64,000 bases of DNA from Agarivorans sp. Alg241-V36 (GTDB taxonomy: Bacteria > Pseudomonadota > Gammaproteobacteria > Enterobacterales > Celerinatantimonadaceae): the NCBI RefSeq assembly GCF_900537085.1, contig NZ_UNRE01000006.1, positions 1 through 64,000 on the forward strand, in the 5' to 3' direction. Of the stretch, positions 8,157 to 16,865 are shown piece by piece. The translations under genes were made by a program, and so were the position numbers. The notes beneath the pieces are model-generated. The model had not been told where the DNA came from, ran no database searches, and saw only the letters and a list, made by a program, of their open reading frames with translations. Positions within the stretch are counted from its first letter, which is position 1. Each line of letters starts with the position of its first letter.

Positions 8157-8814
8157 GATCTGCCGCTCCTTGCTCACATACTATAAACTCTTCAGCAATA
8201 TTGCGGATCTCTTGTGCAGCTTTGCCCTCTGGCTCTAGTTCCAATACGGTATAGCCGCGTTCTTCACTGTCATCATAAATGTTGCGATTAAAAGTGATGG
8301 CGTCTAACACATGTAAACCGTAGGTGCTGCACACCTCTTTGGCTTCTTGAATGCGCTTGTATTGGCTTGGCAAAGAGGGACATTGGGTAAGTACTACTGC
8401 TTCTTTTAGATGGAAATTTACCGCTTTACAGGTATTTACCAACTCCTCTAAGTGAGGAAGGGTTTTAATGTCGCGCCTTTTCGGGCGTAGCGGAACAATG
8501 GCATGGGTAGCCACCGCCATGCTTGAGCGCAGCGCTTTACTGTCTTGGCCACCACAATCTACTACCACAAAATCAAAGCGATTTTGCAGGCTAAGTAGGT
8601 CGTTGCGAATATTGCCGTATAGTTGAACACAGTTGATGCTTGGAAGGTCTTCTTGCTCATTACGTGCCTGCACCCAATCGGAGCTGGTACGTTGTGGGTC
8701 GCAATCAACCAGGAGGATTTCGGTATTGAAGCGTTGTTTTAAATACACCGCCAAGTTCTGGGCCAGACAGCTTTTACCACTGCCCCCCTTTTCACCGCCA
8801 ACGAGAAGTATCAT
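8116..8814 (-). CDS. Orphan ParA-family ATPase
   Basis: A 232-residue deviant-Walker-A ATPase. Residues 6-16 (GGEKGGSGKSC) carry the signature lysine near the start of the P loop, FDFVVVDCGGQD is the Walker B region, and LLVDCDPQRTSS follows the first strand. It is short, like plasmid ParF/ParA type Ib, and lacks the N-terminal HTH of larger ParA proteins. AAGGAC precedes the ATG. It is not the chromosomal soj-spo0J pair, and the cargo or site it positions is unknown. A plasmid origin or a role in placing a cell structure are both possible. Confidence 0.85.
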   Translation of the reverse strand: MILLVGGEKGGSGKSCLAQNLAVYLKQRFNTEILLVDCDPQRTSSDWVQARNEQEDLPSINCVQLYGNIRNDLLSLQNRFDFVVVDCGGQDSKALRSSMAVATHAIVPLRPKRRDIKTLPHLEELVNTCKAVNFHLKEAVVLTQCPSLPSQYKRIQEAKEVCSTYGLHVLDAITFNRNIYDDSEERGYTVLELEPEGKAAQEIRNIAEEFIVCEQGAADHGIARSQEKASGF

Positions 8815-9141
8815 GGCTAAGTCCTTTTTGTTTTGGTCTTTTGTAAGTGTCTATGTCAGCGGAATTATTGTTTTTTAGCTGACTTCCCCAGCTTAGGCGA
8901 AAAAATAATCAAAGCAATAAGCTTAATTTTTACAAGTGTTTATAACATGCTCTAAGGTTATGAATTAATTAAGGATTACCTCCTTTCGAACAAGCTGCAT
9001 TTAGCTGTAACAAAAGTTTTACATCAATACTAAAGTTGTAGTGCTTTAGTCCGCTTAGCGCTTGATATAGTTTTCACTTGAACCTAGCCCCAAGCTGGTT
9101 ACACTGCTTATCGCTGAATGACTCCTTAGAAGGCGGAGCGA
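8815..9141. other. Divergent intergenic region between parA and the Tim44 gene
   Basis: A 327-bp AT-rich gap that must hold two divergent promoters. The one notable element is GTCAGC (8855-8860) matched by GCTGAC (8878-8883) across a 17-bp spacer, 41 bp upstream of the ParA start and a candidate autoregulatory or parS-like site. Six-base arms are weak evidence. No small gene or RNA is recognisable. Confidence 0.4.
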
Positions 9142-10011
9142 ATGTTAAAAAAATTGATGAGTGTTATGGCTTTGGTGATGGCGGTATTGATTGTTACCCC
9201 CGACGCAGAGGCTAAGCGCTTTGGTGGCGGTAAGTCCTGGGGAAAAAGCCAACCAACCTTTAAAAAACAACCCACTCAAACTAACCAGCAGGCTAATAAG
9301 CAGCAGAACCAAAATAATGGTACGGCAGCAAATACCGGTCGACGTTCAGGAATGATGGGTGGTTTGTTAGGTGGCTTGCTAGCGGGCGGATTGTTTGCTG
9401 CCCTGCTTGGCGGCGGGGCCTTTGAAGGCCTACAGATGATGGATATTTTGCTATTTGCCTTGATTGCTTTTGTAGCGGTGCGTTTTTTACGTGGGCTCAA
9501 CCAACAAAAAGCGGCGGCCATGAACCATCAACCTGCGCAAGCCTATCAAAGTCCACAAACTGATGGCCAGTGGCAGCAAGGTGGTTTTGCTAATGCTAGT
9601 CAACTTGCTAGCGGCGGTGAAGATGAAGTGCCGTTTAATCCGCCGGCAGGCTTTGATGTTAATGCCTTTTTAGAAGGCGCGCGTGGTCACTTTGATACGC
9701 TGCAGCGCGCATGGAATGACAATAAGCTAGAGGTAATGCAAGAGTACTTGAGCATTGAACTCTACAACGGCTTAGCAGAAGAGCGTCGTTCTTATGGCGA
9801 TCAAGAGATTAACAGCAGTGTTGTCTTTATTGATGCTGAGTTAGTGCGCGCCGATCACTCAATGTTAAATGCGGAGGTGAGTGTAAAATTCATCGGTCAA
9901 ACCCGTGATGAAGTAACTGGCCAAGAGAGCAACGTTGCCGAAGTATGGCACCTAGAGCGTAAACTCGACCAAGCTAACTCACCATGGTTGATTGTGGGCA
10001 TTGAAGCCTAA
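9142..10011 (+). CDS. Tim44-domain inner-membrane protein
   Basis: A 289-residue protein with an N-terminal signal sequence (cleavage likely after DAEA, about 24), a Gln/Asn-rich linker, a Gly-rich hydrophobic stretch at 71-92, a second membrane segment at 101-117, and a C-terminal Tim44-like domain from about 165 to the end ([21 protein letters not shown]). Bacterial proteins of this architecture are common in proteobacteria. The domain name comes from the mitochondrial import motor, but the bacterial function is not established. The stop overlaps the start of the next gene (TAATG), so the two are translationally coupled. Confidence 0.85.
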   Translation: MLKKLMSVMALVMAVLIVTPDAEAKRFGGGKSWGKSQPTFKKQPTQTNQQANKQQNQNNGTAANTGRRSGMMGGLLGGLLAGGLFAALLGGGAFEGLQMMDILLFALIAFVAVRFLRGLNQQKAAAMNHQPAQAYQSPQTDGQWQQGGFANASQLASGGEDEVPFNPPAGFDVNAFLEGARGHFDTLQRAWNDNKLEVMQEYLSIELYNGLAEERRSYGDQEINSSVVFIDAELVRADHSMLNAEVSVKFIGQTRDEVTGQESNVAEVWHLERKLDQANSPWLIVGIEA

Positions 10012-10337
10012 TGTCCGATGATAACTTGTTAGTGGCTGAAGCGCCTGCTAGCGAGTGGTTTCTGTATATTATAAGAACCAAACAGCAGCACCTGTATACT
10101 GGCGTGACCACCGATGTAAAACGCCGTTTTGCAGAGCACCAACAAGGCGGTGCAAAAGGCGCAAAAGCCTTACGCGGTAAAGGCCCGTTAAAGTTGGTAT
10201 TCCAACAAGCTTTGGCTTCTAAACAGCAAGCGATGCGTTTGGAATATGCAATAAAACAACTGCCAAAAGCAGCCAAAGAACGCTTGGTGCTGGGGCAGTT
10301 AGATTGGCAAAGCCTGTTACCTGAATCGGATGCTTAA
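10011..10337 (+). CDS. GIY-YIG domain protein (YhbQ-like)
   Basis: A 108-residue single-domain GIY-YIG protein of the UPF0213/YhbQ type. The signature is [19 protein letters not shown] (about 16-35), followed by [11 protein letters not shown] and a late Glu in [15 protein letters not shown]. Small members such as E. coli YhbQ have been linked to DNA-repair-type nuclease activity, but their cellular role is unsettled. Its ATG overlaps the stop of the Tim44 gene. Confidence 0.88.
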   Translation: MSDDNLLVAEAPASEWFLYIIRTKQQHLYTGVTTDVKRRFAEHQQGGAKGAKALRGKGPLKLVFQQALASKQQAMRLEYAIKQLPKAAKERLVLGQLDWQSLLPESDA

Positions 10338-10372
10338 GTTACCAAGAGTAAACATAGGGGCGGTATTGGCTG

Positions 10373-11140
10373 CTATTGCCAGTCGCTAAGCCCATAGCGT
10401 TGTAAGATCTTGGTTAACTCGCCATTAGCTCTAAGTTCTTGTATACCTTCACTGAGGCGGTGAGCTAAGGCAGGGCTTTGTGGATTAGCGGGCGAAAAGG
10501 CGATGTACACGGGTTCAATACTAAAGCTAGTCGCGATGCGAATGGCATTGCTATCTCCACGCTGATGAACGTAGTAATCCACCACACTCTTGTCCTCGAT
10601 ATAGCCATCAATTCTCCCTTCCATAAGCAGTTTATGCATACGCTCTAATGCATGCTCACTGCGCACTAACACTACATTACGGCGGTGTTGCTTCGCGTTT
10701 ATATAAGCATCAACTTCAAGGCTATAGTCATAATCGGCAATTACTGCAATGGTGAGTTTTTCCAGCGAGCTTATGCCCTGATACTGCCAGTTAGTCTCAC
10801 TTTTCATCACCAATACTTGCTGGGCTTTACCTATTGCGGCTTTTGGGTAAACGAAGCCTTTGGCTTCATCAGCTAATGCTCCTACCACAGCGTGATAAAC
10901 ACCTTTTTCGGTGTGGCGTAGTGCGCGTGACCAAGGCATTTCAAGCAGTCTAACTGGCTGTTCCGGCGCAAATACCTTTTGAGCTATTTCGATGGTGTAA
11001 CCAGGAAAAGCACTGTTGGCTTGGCAGTTAAAAGGACACCATCGGTCAGCCACCAAAAGAAGCGCTTGGGCGAAGCTGGTTGTACTGGGTAGCATTAGTA
11101 ACAACAGTAATGTAGCGAAGGCTTTTTTGCTGTTTAACAA
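10373..11140 (-). CDS. Periplasmic solute-binding protein, SBP_bac_3-like
   Basis: A 255-residue secreted protein with a signal peptide (about 1-25, ending SFAQA) and the two-lobed fold of family 3 solute-binding proteins. The first lobe begins LLLVADRWCPFNCQ; GYTIEIAQKVF and EMPWSRALRH are family-typical, and IDGYIEDKSVVDYYV lies at the hinge. No permease or ATPase gene adjoins it, so it is an orphan binding protein of the kind common in marine Alteromonadales and may serve sensing rather than uptake. Two Cys (CPFNC) near residue 35 might form a disulfide. Ligand unknown. Confidence 0.8.
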   Translation of the reverse strand: MLNSKKAFATLLLLLMLPSTTSFAQALLLVADRWCPFNCQANSAFPGYTIEIAQKVFAPEQPVRLLEMPWSRALRHTEKGVYHAVVGALADEAKGFVYPKAAIGKAQQVLVMKSETNWQYQGISSLEKLTIAVIADYDYSLEVDAYINAKQHRRNVVLVRSEHALERMHKLLMEGRIDGYIEDKSVVDYYVHQRGDSNAIRIATSFSIEPVYIAFSPANPQSPALAHRLSEGIQELRANGELTKILQRYGLSDWQ

Positions 11141-11363
11141 AGTGAGCCAATGAAAGCGGAGATGATAATCAACATTGCAAAATCTTAATACGACGGATTT
11201 AAGCAGTGCATTATGCTGATTTATCCATAGCTTGTACGCATTTACTGAGTAAAGCTTAGCGCTTAATTCTGTCGTGCTGTTTAGTTTAGTTGACAGTAAA
11301 AGCTTTTGTTCGTGGCTAATGTGTTAACCACGAAAAAGTACATTGGGGATAAATGATGGGTAT

Positions 11364-12269
11364 TTACAGACCCATGTCGGAAGTAGAGCGCTTTAAGCGT
11401 TTGCGATTGAGTTGTTGTTTCCAGCTGAGCAATTGCTTTGGCAAGGGGCTTTGTAAAATCAACGGCACCACAATGAGTGCTGCACCCAGCCAGGTTAACC
11501 TGTCTGGCATTTCGCTAAAGAACAACCAGCCAAAGATAGCAGCACCAATTAAGCCAGTATACTCGGCACTAGCAATGCTATTCGCATTAGCCGATTTATA
11601 AGCGATCACCGAACCTGCATGTAAGAACAAAATAAACAAACTGCTACCGCCAGCTAGGTAGAGCAGTGACCAATTAAAGCTTTGCAGCTGTGGCCACGCT
11701 AGCACCAAAGTCGCGGGCACTACCATTAGGTTGGTCCAAAACAAACTGGTGACTACCGATTCCTGCTTGGGAATGTATTTTACCGTTAGGTTACTTAGCG
11801 CAAGTGTTAGTGCGGTGCCTAATGCTGCAATGGCTCCCCAGTTAAATTCGGTGGGGCGAATAATTACCAATACTCCGATAAAACCAATAAATGCCGCCAT
11901 TACTTGAGTTCGGTTGATAGGACTTTTGTGCAGCCACATACCCAAGGGCAGCATCATAATTGGAGCTGCGTAGAATAAGGCGTTGGCAGTTGCCAGGGGC
12001 AGCGCAATTAAAGCAACCACCATGCAACCAGAGCCCGCTAGCCATAGGTGACCACGCACCACGTGCACCAAGGGTTTCTGCGGCAACTTTTGTTTGGTGA
12101 ATATGAATAAGGGCAACAACAATAACAAGGTGCTGAGCTGGCGGTAGAGCAGTATTTCAAATACCGAAGCTTGCTCGCCAGCCACTTTCATTAGAGCGTC
12201 AGACAAAACCGCAATTTGATTGGCCACAACTAAAATAACAATGGCAATAAAAGTGGAATTGTTTCGCAT
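11364..12269 (-). CDS. EamA/DMT-family transporter
   Basis: A 301-residue inner-membrane protein with about ten hydrophobic segments arranged as two EamA repeats, the layout of drug/metabolite exporters. Segments include the N-terminal FIAIVILVVANQIAVLSDAL and a late IGAAIFGWLFFSE near 245. A very good ribosome-binding site (GAGGAGG) precedes the ATG. The divergent LysR gene 112 bp upstream, with a LysR box in the gap, is its likely regulator. Substrate unknown; relatives export amino acids or nucleosides. Confidence 0.87.
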   Translation of the reverse strand: MRNNSTFIAIVILVVANQIAVLSDALMKVAGEQASVFEILLYRQLSTLLLLLPLFIFTKQKLPQKPLVHVVRGHLWLAGSGCMVVALIALPLATANALFYAAPIMMLPLGMWLHKSPINRTQVMAAFIGFIGVLVIIRPTEFNWGAIAALGTALTLALSNLTVKYIPKQESVVTSLFWTNLMVVPATLVLAWPQLQSFNWSLLYLAGGSSLFILFLHAGSVIAYKSANANSIASAEYTGLIGAAIFGWLFFSEMPDRLTWLGAALIVVPLILQSPLPKQLLSWKQQLNRKRLKRSTSDMGL

Positions 12270-12350
12270 TTCTGCCTCCTCGTTATATTGGGCTAATCAA
12301 TTAAGCTGCAGTGTAGAAGCTTGTTAAACATTAAAAAAATGATAATAATT

Positions 12351-12381
12351 GGTAATACATGAATAAATATAATGTATTGCC
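12351..12381. promoter_or_regulatory. LysR box (T-N11-A) abutting the lysR start codon
   Basis: ATACAT (12355-12360) and ATGTAT (12372-12377) are perfect arms with an 11-bp spacer. The arms extend to 10 bp each with one mismatch (GGTAATACAT / ATGTATTGCC). The right arm ends one base before the LysR ATG, so binding would block its expression while leaving the EamA promoter side free. This is the standard geometry for an autorepressing LysR activator. Confidence 0.7.
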
Positions 12382-13290
12382 ATGCGAACTCTTCCTCCAC
12401 TAAATGCCTTAATTGCTTTTGAGGCTGTCGCGCGAAATCAAAGTGTTGCCAAGGCTGGTGAAGAATTAGGTATTAGCCAAAGCGCGGTGAGCCACCGTTT
12501 GCGCTTGCTGGAAGATTATTTAGCAGAGCCTTTGCTGATTAAAGTGGGTCGCCAGCTACAGCTTAGCGAGGCAGGGCGAAGTTATTTTGGCGAGGTAGAG
12601 CGGATACTCAATGAACTAAGCCATATCACCCGCCAAGTAAAAGGCGAGGGCATTGCTCAGCTTAGGCTTACTGCTTACAGTTCGTTTGCCCTTAAACGTT
12701 TGGTGCCTTTGTTACCCAGCTTTAGAGCGCGCAATCCAGAAATTGATTTACGCCTGCAAATGATTACCGAAGAACCGGTTTTATCGAGCACCACTGGTGA
12801 TCTATTTATTTGTTTTGCCCATTCAGCACCGGGTTATGTTAGCCACTTATTGCATAAAGAGCGCCTAGTAGCGGTGTGTTCGCCCAGCCTTTATCAAGAG
12901 ATTGACCAACAAAATTGGCGACAAGACCTGCCCCAATTTCCGCTGTTGTCTTGTGATTTAGATGAAGACGCTCAGCAACCTGGTGGGGACTGGGCGGTAT
13001 GGTCTAAAGGTTTAGGGATCTCGCTGCCAAGTAACCAAGCCTTTCATAGCTTTAGTCATCAAGTACTGGCATTGGAAGCGGCGGCTACCGGCCAAGGCAT
13101 TGCTCTGGTGAGTGACTTTATGGTGGAGAAAGACATTCGAGAAGGCAAGTTGGTCGACTTGCCTGTGTCATCGGTATACACCGGCTATGACTTTTACCTT
13201 TGTTACAAACAAGCACGTAGCCGAGATCAGGGTTTGCGCGCTGTAGCAGACTGGTTGATTGAAACCGGCGCTAGTCCGCTAGAAGTTTAA
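12382..13290 (+). CDS. LysR-family regulator (GcvA-like)
   Basis: A 302-residue LysR regulator of the GcvA/AmpR-like branch, as shown by the N terminus MRTLPPLNALIAFEAVARNQSV, the HTH at about 18-40 (VAKAGEELGISQSAVSHRLRLLE) and the C-terminal substrate-binding fold. It diverges from the EamA exporter and probably controls it. There is no Shine-Dalgarno before the ATG, because the operator palindrome fills that space. Its 3' end overlaps the convergent TetR gene by 20 bp. Confidence 0.87.
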   Translation: MRTLPPLNALIAFEAVARNQSVAKAGEELGISQSAVSHRLRLLEDYLAEPLLIKVGRQLQLSEAGRSYFGEVERILNELSHITRQVKGEGIAQLRLTAYSSFALKRLVPLLPSFRARNPEIDLRLQMITEEPVLSSTTGDLFICFAHSAPGYVSHLLHKERLVAVCSPSLYQEIDQQNWRQDLPQFPLLSCDLDEDAQQPGGDWAVWSKGLGISLPSNQAFHSFSHQVLALEAAATGQGIALVSDFMVEKDIREGKLVDLPVSSVYTGYDFYLCYKQARSRDQGLRAVADWLIETGASPLEV

Positions 13291-13906
13291 CCAGCAGTAA
13301 GCTTAAGCTGTCGACAAAGTCTAAACGCAAAATGGCAAACTCATCATTCTTCATCACCTGTTGCATGGTGGACGATGGGTGACTGGTATGCCAACAACCA
13401 ATAACCGCTTGATACAGAAACATCACTTTGCTTAGAGCTTGCTGTTGGTTTAGTTGTGGCGACCAATGCAAAAACAGTTTTGCCAGCTGTTCTGCCATGG
13501 CTTTTAGCTGGCGTTTAAAGTTTATTGCCTGCTCAATGTTCTCCTGCTTTTCCAACACTGTGTGCAAAATGGCCGATAGGTAACAAAAGGTGGGTTGGGC
13601 GGCAATGGTTTCAGCTAGCACTCTGGGTTTTAGTTGCTGATGCGATAAGCGCTCAAGGCCCAGCAGTAACTGCTTAGCTTCTTCTAAATAAAGTGCCATA
13701 AACAAGCTTTCTTTATTGGCGAAATAGCGATACAAGGCAGGTTTCGACAGCTCTAGTTGTTCTGCTAGCTGGCTAAGCACTACCTGCTCGTAGCCGTGTT
13801 CACCTAAGGCTTGTTTGGCTGCACCCAGTATTTGCTGGCGGCGTAATTGTTTTTGTTCAGGGCTGATGGCGCGTTTTTTAATAGCTGTATTCACAATGAT
13901 ATTCAT
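13271..13906 (-). CDS. TetR-family regulator, probable repressor of the GMC oxidoreductase operon
   Basis: A 211-residue TetR/AcrR-type repressor. A basic N terminus leads into the HTH at about 25-70 (QILGAAKQALGEHGYEQV, then LAEQLELSKPALYRYFANKE), followed by the usual ligand-binding helices. It diverges from the Tat-signal protein/GMC oxidoreductase operon. Two near-perfect 19-bp palindromes lie at the far side of the gap, just before that operon, and are the obvious operators. The ligand is probably the oxidoreductase substrate, an alcohol or fatty compound, which is inference. Confidence 0.85.
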   Translation of the reverse strand: MNIIVNTAIKKRAISPEQKQLRRQQILGAAKQALGEHGYEQVVLSQLAEQLELSKPALYRYFANKESLFMALYLEEAKQLLLGLERLSHQQLKPRVLAETIAAQPTFCYLSAILHTVLEKQENIEQAINFKRQLKAMAEQLAKLFLHWSPQLNQQQALSKVMFLYQAVIGCWHTSHPSSTMQQVMKNDEFAILRLDFVDSLSLLLVKLLAD

Positions 13907-14093
13907 TAAGCTCTTGATAGGTAAACCTTAGTCAGTATTTGCACTAAAAGCTATTTGGCAGTGTTCGCGTTATTCGCAAAACTCCCGCTAAACAATACAG
14001 GCTTACACTAACGTTCTATTATTTACTGATGATACCGCCAAGCATAGCCGCAAATAAACCGAAGTTTTGCGAGCTTCAATCCATAGTTTACAT

Positions 14094-14112
14094 AAGTTAC
14101 TCATGGAAACTT
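14094..14112. promoter_or_regulatory. Candidate TetR operator 1
   Basis: AAGTTAC-TCATG-GAAACTT, a 19-bp inverted repeat with one mismatch in 7-bp arms. A second copy of the same pattern lies 45 bp downstream. Both precede the real start of the Tat-signal gene. Confidence 0.65.
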
Positions 14113-14138
14113 GCGTTAAGCCAAGGCGAAAGCTATAT

Positions 14139-14157
14139 AAGTTACCAATGGTATCTT
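14139..14157. promoter_or_regulatory. Candidate TetR operator 2
   Basis: AAGTTAC-CAATG-GTATCTT, the second copy of the operator pattern. The arms extend to 9 bp (ATAAGTTAC / GTATCTTAT, one mismatch). It ends 29 bp before the GTG start at 14187. Centre-to-centre spacing from operator 1 is 45 bp, about four helical turns. Confidence 0.7.
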
Positions 14158-14186
14158 ATTCTTTAAGTGAAAAGGCAGGAAGCAAC

Positions 14187-14717
14187 GTGAAATTAAGCCG
14201 CCGTGCATTGTTAAAGTACAGCATCGCCACAGTAGCGCTAGCCAGTGGCGGTTCGTGGCTGGTGAGCTCTGCTTCCATAGACTTTAAACCCATGGCTAGG
14301 CTTGCTCTAACGCCACAGCAGCAGCAAGTATTTTGGTACTTAATTCCAGCATTCCTAGAGGGCGCTGTGGCTAACGACGATGTAGCTCGAAAACAGCAGG
14401 TACTGGGCAATATTGACCATGCTTTTGCCATTCTAGAGCCACATACCCAAGCTGAATTGAACCAGCTATTAGACATTCTGGCATCACGTGGTGGCTGGTT
14501 ACTGTTAAGTGCGGGTGCTGCTCAGCTAAGTGAGTTATCCATTCAACAACGTTTATTGCTACTGCAGCAATGGCAGCAACATTACCTGCAATTGTTGCGA
14601 CAAGCTTATCAAGGTTTACATGAGCTAATCACTGCTGCTTGGTATGGTGACCCTGCGTCGTGGCCAGACTTAGATTATCAGCTGCCAGCGCAAGCTAAGG
14701 GTTTAGTGAATGATTAA
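14187..14717 (+). CDS. Tat-exported small subunit of a GMC dehydrogenase (gluconate-2-dehydrogenase subunit 3-like)
   Basis: A 176-residue protein starting MKLSRRALLKYSI, a twin-arginine signal peptide followed by a hydrophobic stretch (to about 25) and then a helical domain like the small subunit (subunit 3) of membrane-bound gluconate/alcohol dehydrogenases. I chose the GTG at 14187 because AGGAAG lies 4 bp upstream and the Tat motif then sits at the N terminus; longer in-frame starts would run back through the operators. The ATG of the GMC gene overlaps its stop by 8 bp. In such pairs the small subunit carries the folded FAD subunit through Tat. Confidence 0.8.
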   Translation: MKLSRRALLKYSIATVALASGGSWLVSSASIDFKPMARLALTPQQQQVFWYLIPAFLEGAVANDDVARKQQVLGNIDHAFAILEPHTQAELNQLLDILASRGGWLLLSAGAAQLSELSIQQRLLLLQQWQQHYLQLLRQAYQGLHELITAAWYGDPASWPDLDYQLPAQAKGLVND

Positions 14718-16287
14718 GGACATTATCGCAGAGGGCCTAGCATCGGGCTGGCAACACCTTGATGGCGCTAAACAACACGCTGGGCAAGAGCTGCACTGCG
14801 ATGTTTTGATTATTGGTAGCGGCGCGGGCGGCGGAATAAGTGCTCAAGTGCTTAGTGAAGCCGGTTTTAAAGTGATTGTGGTAGACGAAGGGCCACTTAA
14901 AAGTAGCCAAGACTTTAAGCTGCAAGAACGACAAGCCTATCCAGACTTATACCAAGAGTCAGCGGCGCGAAAAACCAAAGATAAAGCCATTAGTATTTTT
15001 CAAGGACGCTGTGTTGGTGGCTCAACTACGGTTAACTGGACCACTTCTCTTCGCACCCCTGAACCCACTTTGCAACATTGGCAGCAACGCTGGGGCTTTA
15101 GGGAGCTTGATTCAAAAAGTCTTGCGCCTTATTTTCAAAAGGCTGAGCAGTTGCTGGGTATAAGTCCTTGGCTTAATACAAATCAAAACAATGCTTTATT
15201 GGCTAAAGGTTGTGAGGCCTTAAACTGGCCTTATCAAGCCATTCCTCGCAACGTTAAGCAGTGTTGGGATTTGGGCTATTGTGGCATGGGCTGCCCAACC
15301 AATGCCAAGCAATCGATGTTAGTTACCACTATTCCGGCTGCTCTTAATGCGGGCGCAACTTTGCTAAGTCGTTTTCGCGTTCAGGCTCTGCAATTCTCTA
15401 ATGATGCTATCACTGGTGCGCAATTACAGGCTTTGGATAGCAAACAACGCGCAAACGGCGCAAAGGTTAACATTCACGCGCGGCAGGTGGTGTTGTCTGC
15501 GGGGGCCATTGGTAGTCCTGCGGTGTTATTGCGCTCAAAAGTTCCCGACCCTTATCAGCTAGTGGGCAAACGTACCTTTTTACACCCCAGTGTGATGAGT
15601 GGCGCCTTGTTCGAGCATGTCGTTAATAGCCACCAAGGTGCGCCGCAATCGGTGTATTCCGACCACTTTGTATGGCGTGGTGGTAGCGACGGAGAGTGCG
15701 GCTATAAGTTAGAAGTGCCGCCGGTTCATCCGATTTTGTTAGCCACTAAAATTAGTGGTTTTGGTCAGTTTCATAGCGAGATGATGCAGCAGATTAACCA
15801 CCTGCAAGTTACCATCGCGCTGCTGCGCGATGGCTTTAATGAGCAAAGTGTAGGTGGGCAAGTGCAACTTCGTGATGATGGCAGCCCAGTGCTGGATTAC
15901 CCTATTAGTGACTTTGTTTGGCGAGGTGCGCGCCGTGCCTTACTCAGTATGGCTGAGTTGCAGTTTGCTGCAGGTGCCAAGCAGGTCTTTCCTCTGCATG
16001 AGCAAAGTCGCTTGGTTAATTCTTGGAGCCAAGCTAAAAAGATGATTGAGCAATTGCCGATGCAGGCTTTGGCAACCCGCTTAGCCTCTGCTCACGTAAT
16101 GGGAGGTTGCGCTATGGGTGGTGATGAGCAAACTTCGCTGGTGGATGAGGCCGGCAATTACCGCTGGCTTGATGGCCTAAGCGTAATTGACGGTTCGGTA
16201 TTCCCTACCAGTTTGGGTGCTAATCCCCAGCTAAGCATTTATGCCATGGCCTTAAGAAATGCCGAACTACTCGCAAAACGGCTTTGA
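14710..16287 (+). CDS. GMC-family FAD-dependent oxidoreductase
   Basis: A 525-residue glucose-methanol-choline oxidoreductase. The ADP-binding motif is VLIIGSGAGGG (32-42), ending in VVDEG near 61, and FQGRCVGGSTTVNW is the flavin-binding signature near 98-111. Catalytic His462 (SAHVMGGCAMG) and Asn505 (GANPQLS) are both present. A Cys cluster (Cys185, Cys191, Cys195; GYCGMGC) resembles long-chain alcohol oxidases and Fe-S-associated GMC dehydrogenases. It has no signal of its own, so export by hitch-hiking with the Tat subunit is likely. No cytochrome c subunit is encoded next to it. Substrate unknown. Confidence 0.87.
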   Translation: MIKDIIAEGLASGWQHLDGAKQHAGQELHCDVLIIGSGAGGGISAQVLSEAGFKVIVVDEGPLKSSQDFKLQERQAYPDLYQESAARKTKDKAISIFQGRCVGGSTTVNWTTSLRTPEPTLQHWQQRWGFRELDSKSLAPYFQKAEQLLGISPWLNTNQNNALLAKGCEALNWPYQAIPRNVKQCWDLGYCGMGCPTNAKQSMLVTTIPAALNAGATLLSRFRVQALQFSNDAITGAQLQALDSKQRANGAKVNIHARQVVLSAGAIGSPAVLLRSKVPDPYQLVGKRTFLHPSVMSGALFEHVVNSHQGAPQSVYSDHFVWRGGSDGECGYKLEVPPVHPILLATKISGFGQFHSEMMQQINHLQVTIALLRDGFNEQSVGGQVQLRDDGSPVLDYPISDFVWRGARRALLSMAELQFAAGAKQVFPLHEQSRLVNSWSQAKKMIEQLPMQALATRLASAHVMGGCAMGGDEQTSLVDEAGNYRWLDGLSVIDGSVFPTSLGANPQLSIYAMALRNAELLAKRL

Positions 16288-16370
16288 GCTTAGGCTTTAG
16301 TTAAGCAAGCGTTTACAAAGTGAGCCGGCCACTGCTAATCTTAAACAAAGATTAAAAAAGGCCAATCTTC

Positions 16371-16790
16371 ATGTGGTTACAACGTTTGGTAAGATTGAAA
16401 GCGCGACCGCGTGGCTTTCACCTAATTACCGAAGAATTAATTTTGCAGTTGCCCGAACTGCAAGATTTTAAAGTGGGTTTGTGCCACTTATTACTGCAGC
16501 ACACTAGTGCCAGTTTAAGTTTGAATGAAAATGCTGACCCTAGCGTTCGTGCCGATTTAGATGCCCACTTAAATAAAATGGTGCCAGAGAACGCACCTTA
16601 TTTTGAACATACCTATGAGGGGGCCGACGATATGCCTGCCCATATTAAAAGCAGCTTGCTAGGCGCTGAGTTAACCTTGCCGATTAACCGAGGTGCCTTT
16701 GCTTTAGGCATTTGGCAGGGGATCTATTTAGGTGAGCATCGAAATGAAGGTGGCAATAGACAAATTATTGCCACCCTCTCTGGTGAATAA
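16371..16790 (+). CDS. yjbQ: YjbQ family protein (UPF0047)
   Basis: 139 residues, matching the usual family length. The family signature is complete: [28 protein letters not shown] (about 37-64), a histidine in [22 protein letters not shown], and a C-terminal [20 protein letters not shown]. The family is also called secondary thiamine-phosphate synthase because E. coli YjbQ can support thiamine synthesis when overproduced. Its true cellular role is not settled. It stands alone between the GMC operon and the DUF3301 gene. Confidence 0.9.
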   Translation: MWLQRLVRLKARPRGFHLITEELILQLPELQDFKVGLCHLLLQHTSASLSLNENADPSVRADLDAHLNKMVPENAPYFEHTYEGADDMPAHIKSSLLGAELTLPINRGAFALGIWQGIYLGEHRNEGGNRQIIATLSGE

Positions 16791-16865
16791 GGCTTGGTTT
16801 GGCTTACTTGTTATTCACAATACTGTCCCAATATCTTAAACAAAGTCTTTACCTAAGTTGGCGCT

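Noticed and set aside
8855-8883. parS-like site for the orphan ParA
   Set aside because: Arms of six bases with a 17-bp spacer are too weak to call; recorded only as a possibility in the intergenic entry.
11309-11334. Terminator hairpin TTCGTGG/CCACGAA beyond the EamA gene
   Set aside because: The stem is real, but U tracts are on the wrong side for the minus-strand gene, so its role is unclear.
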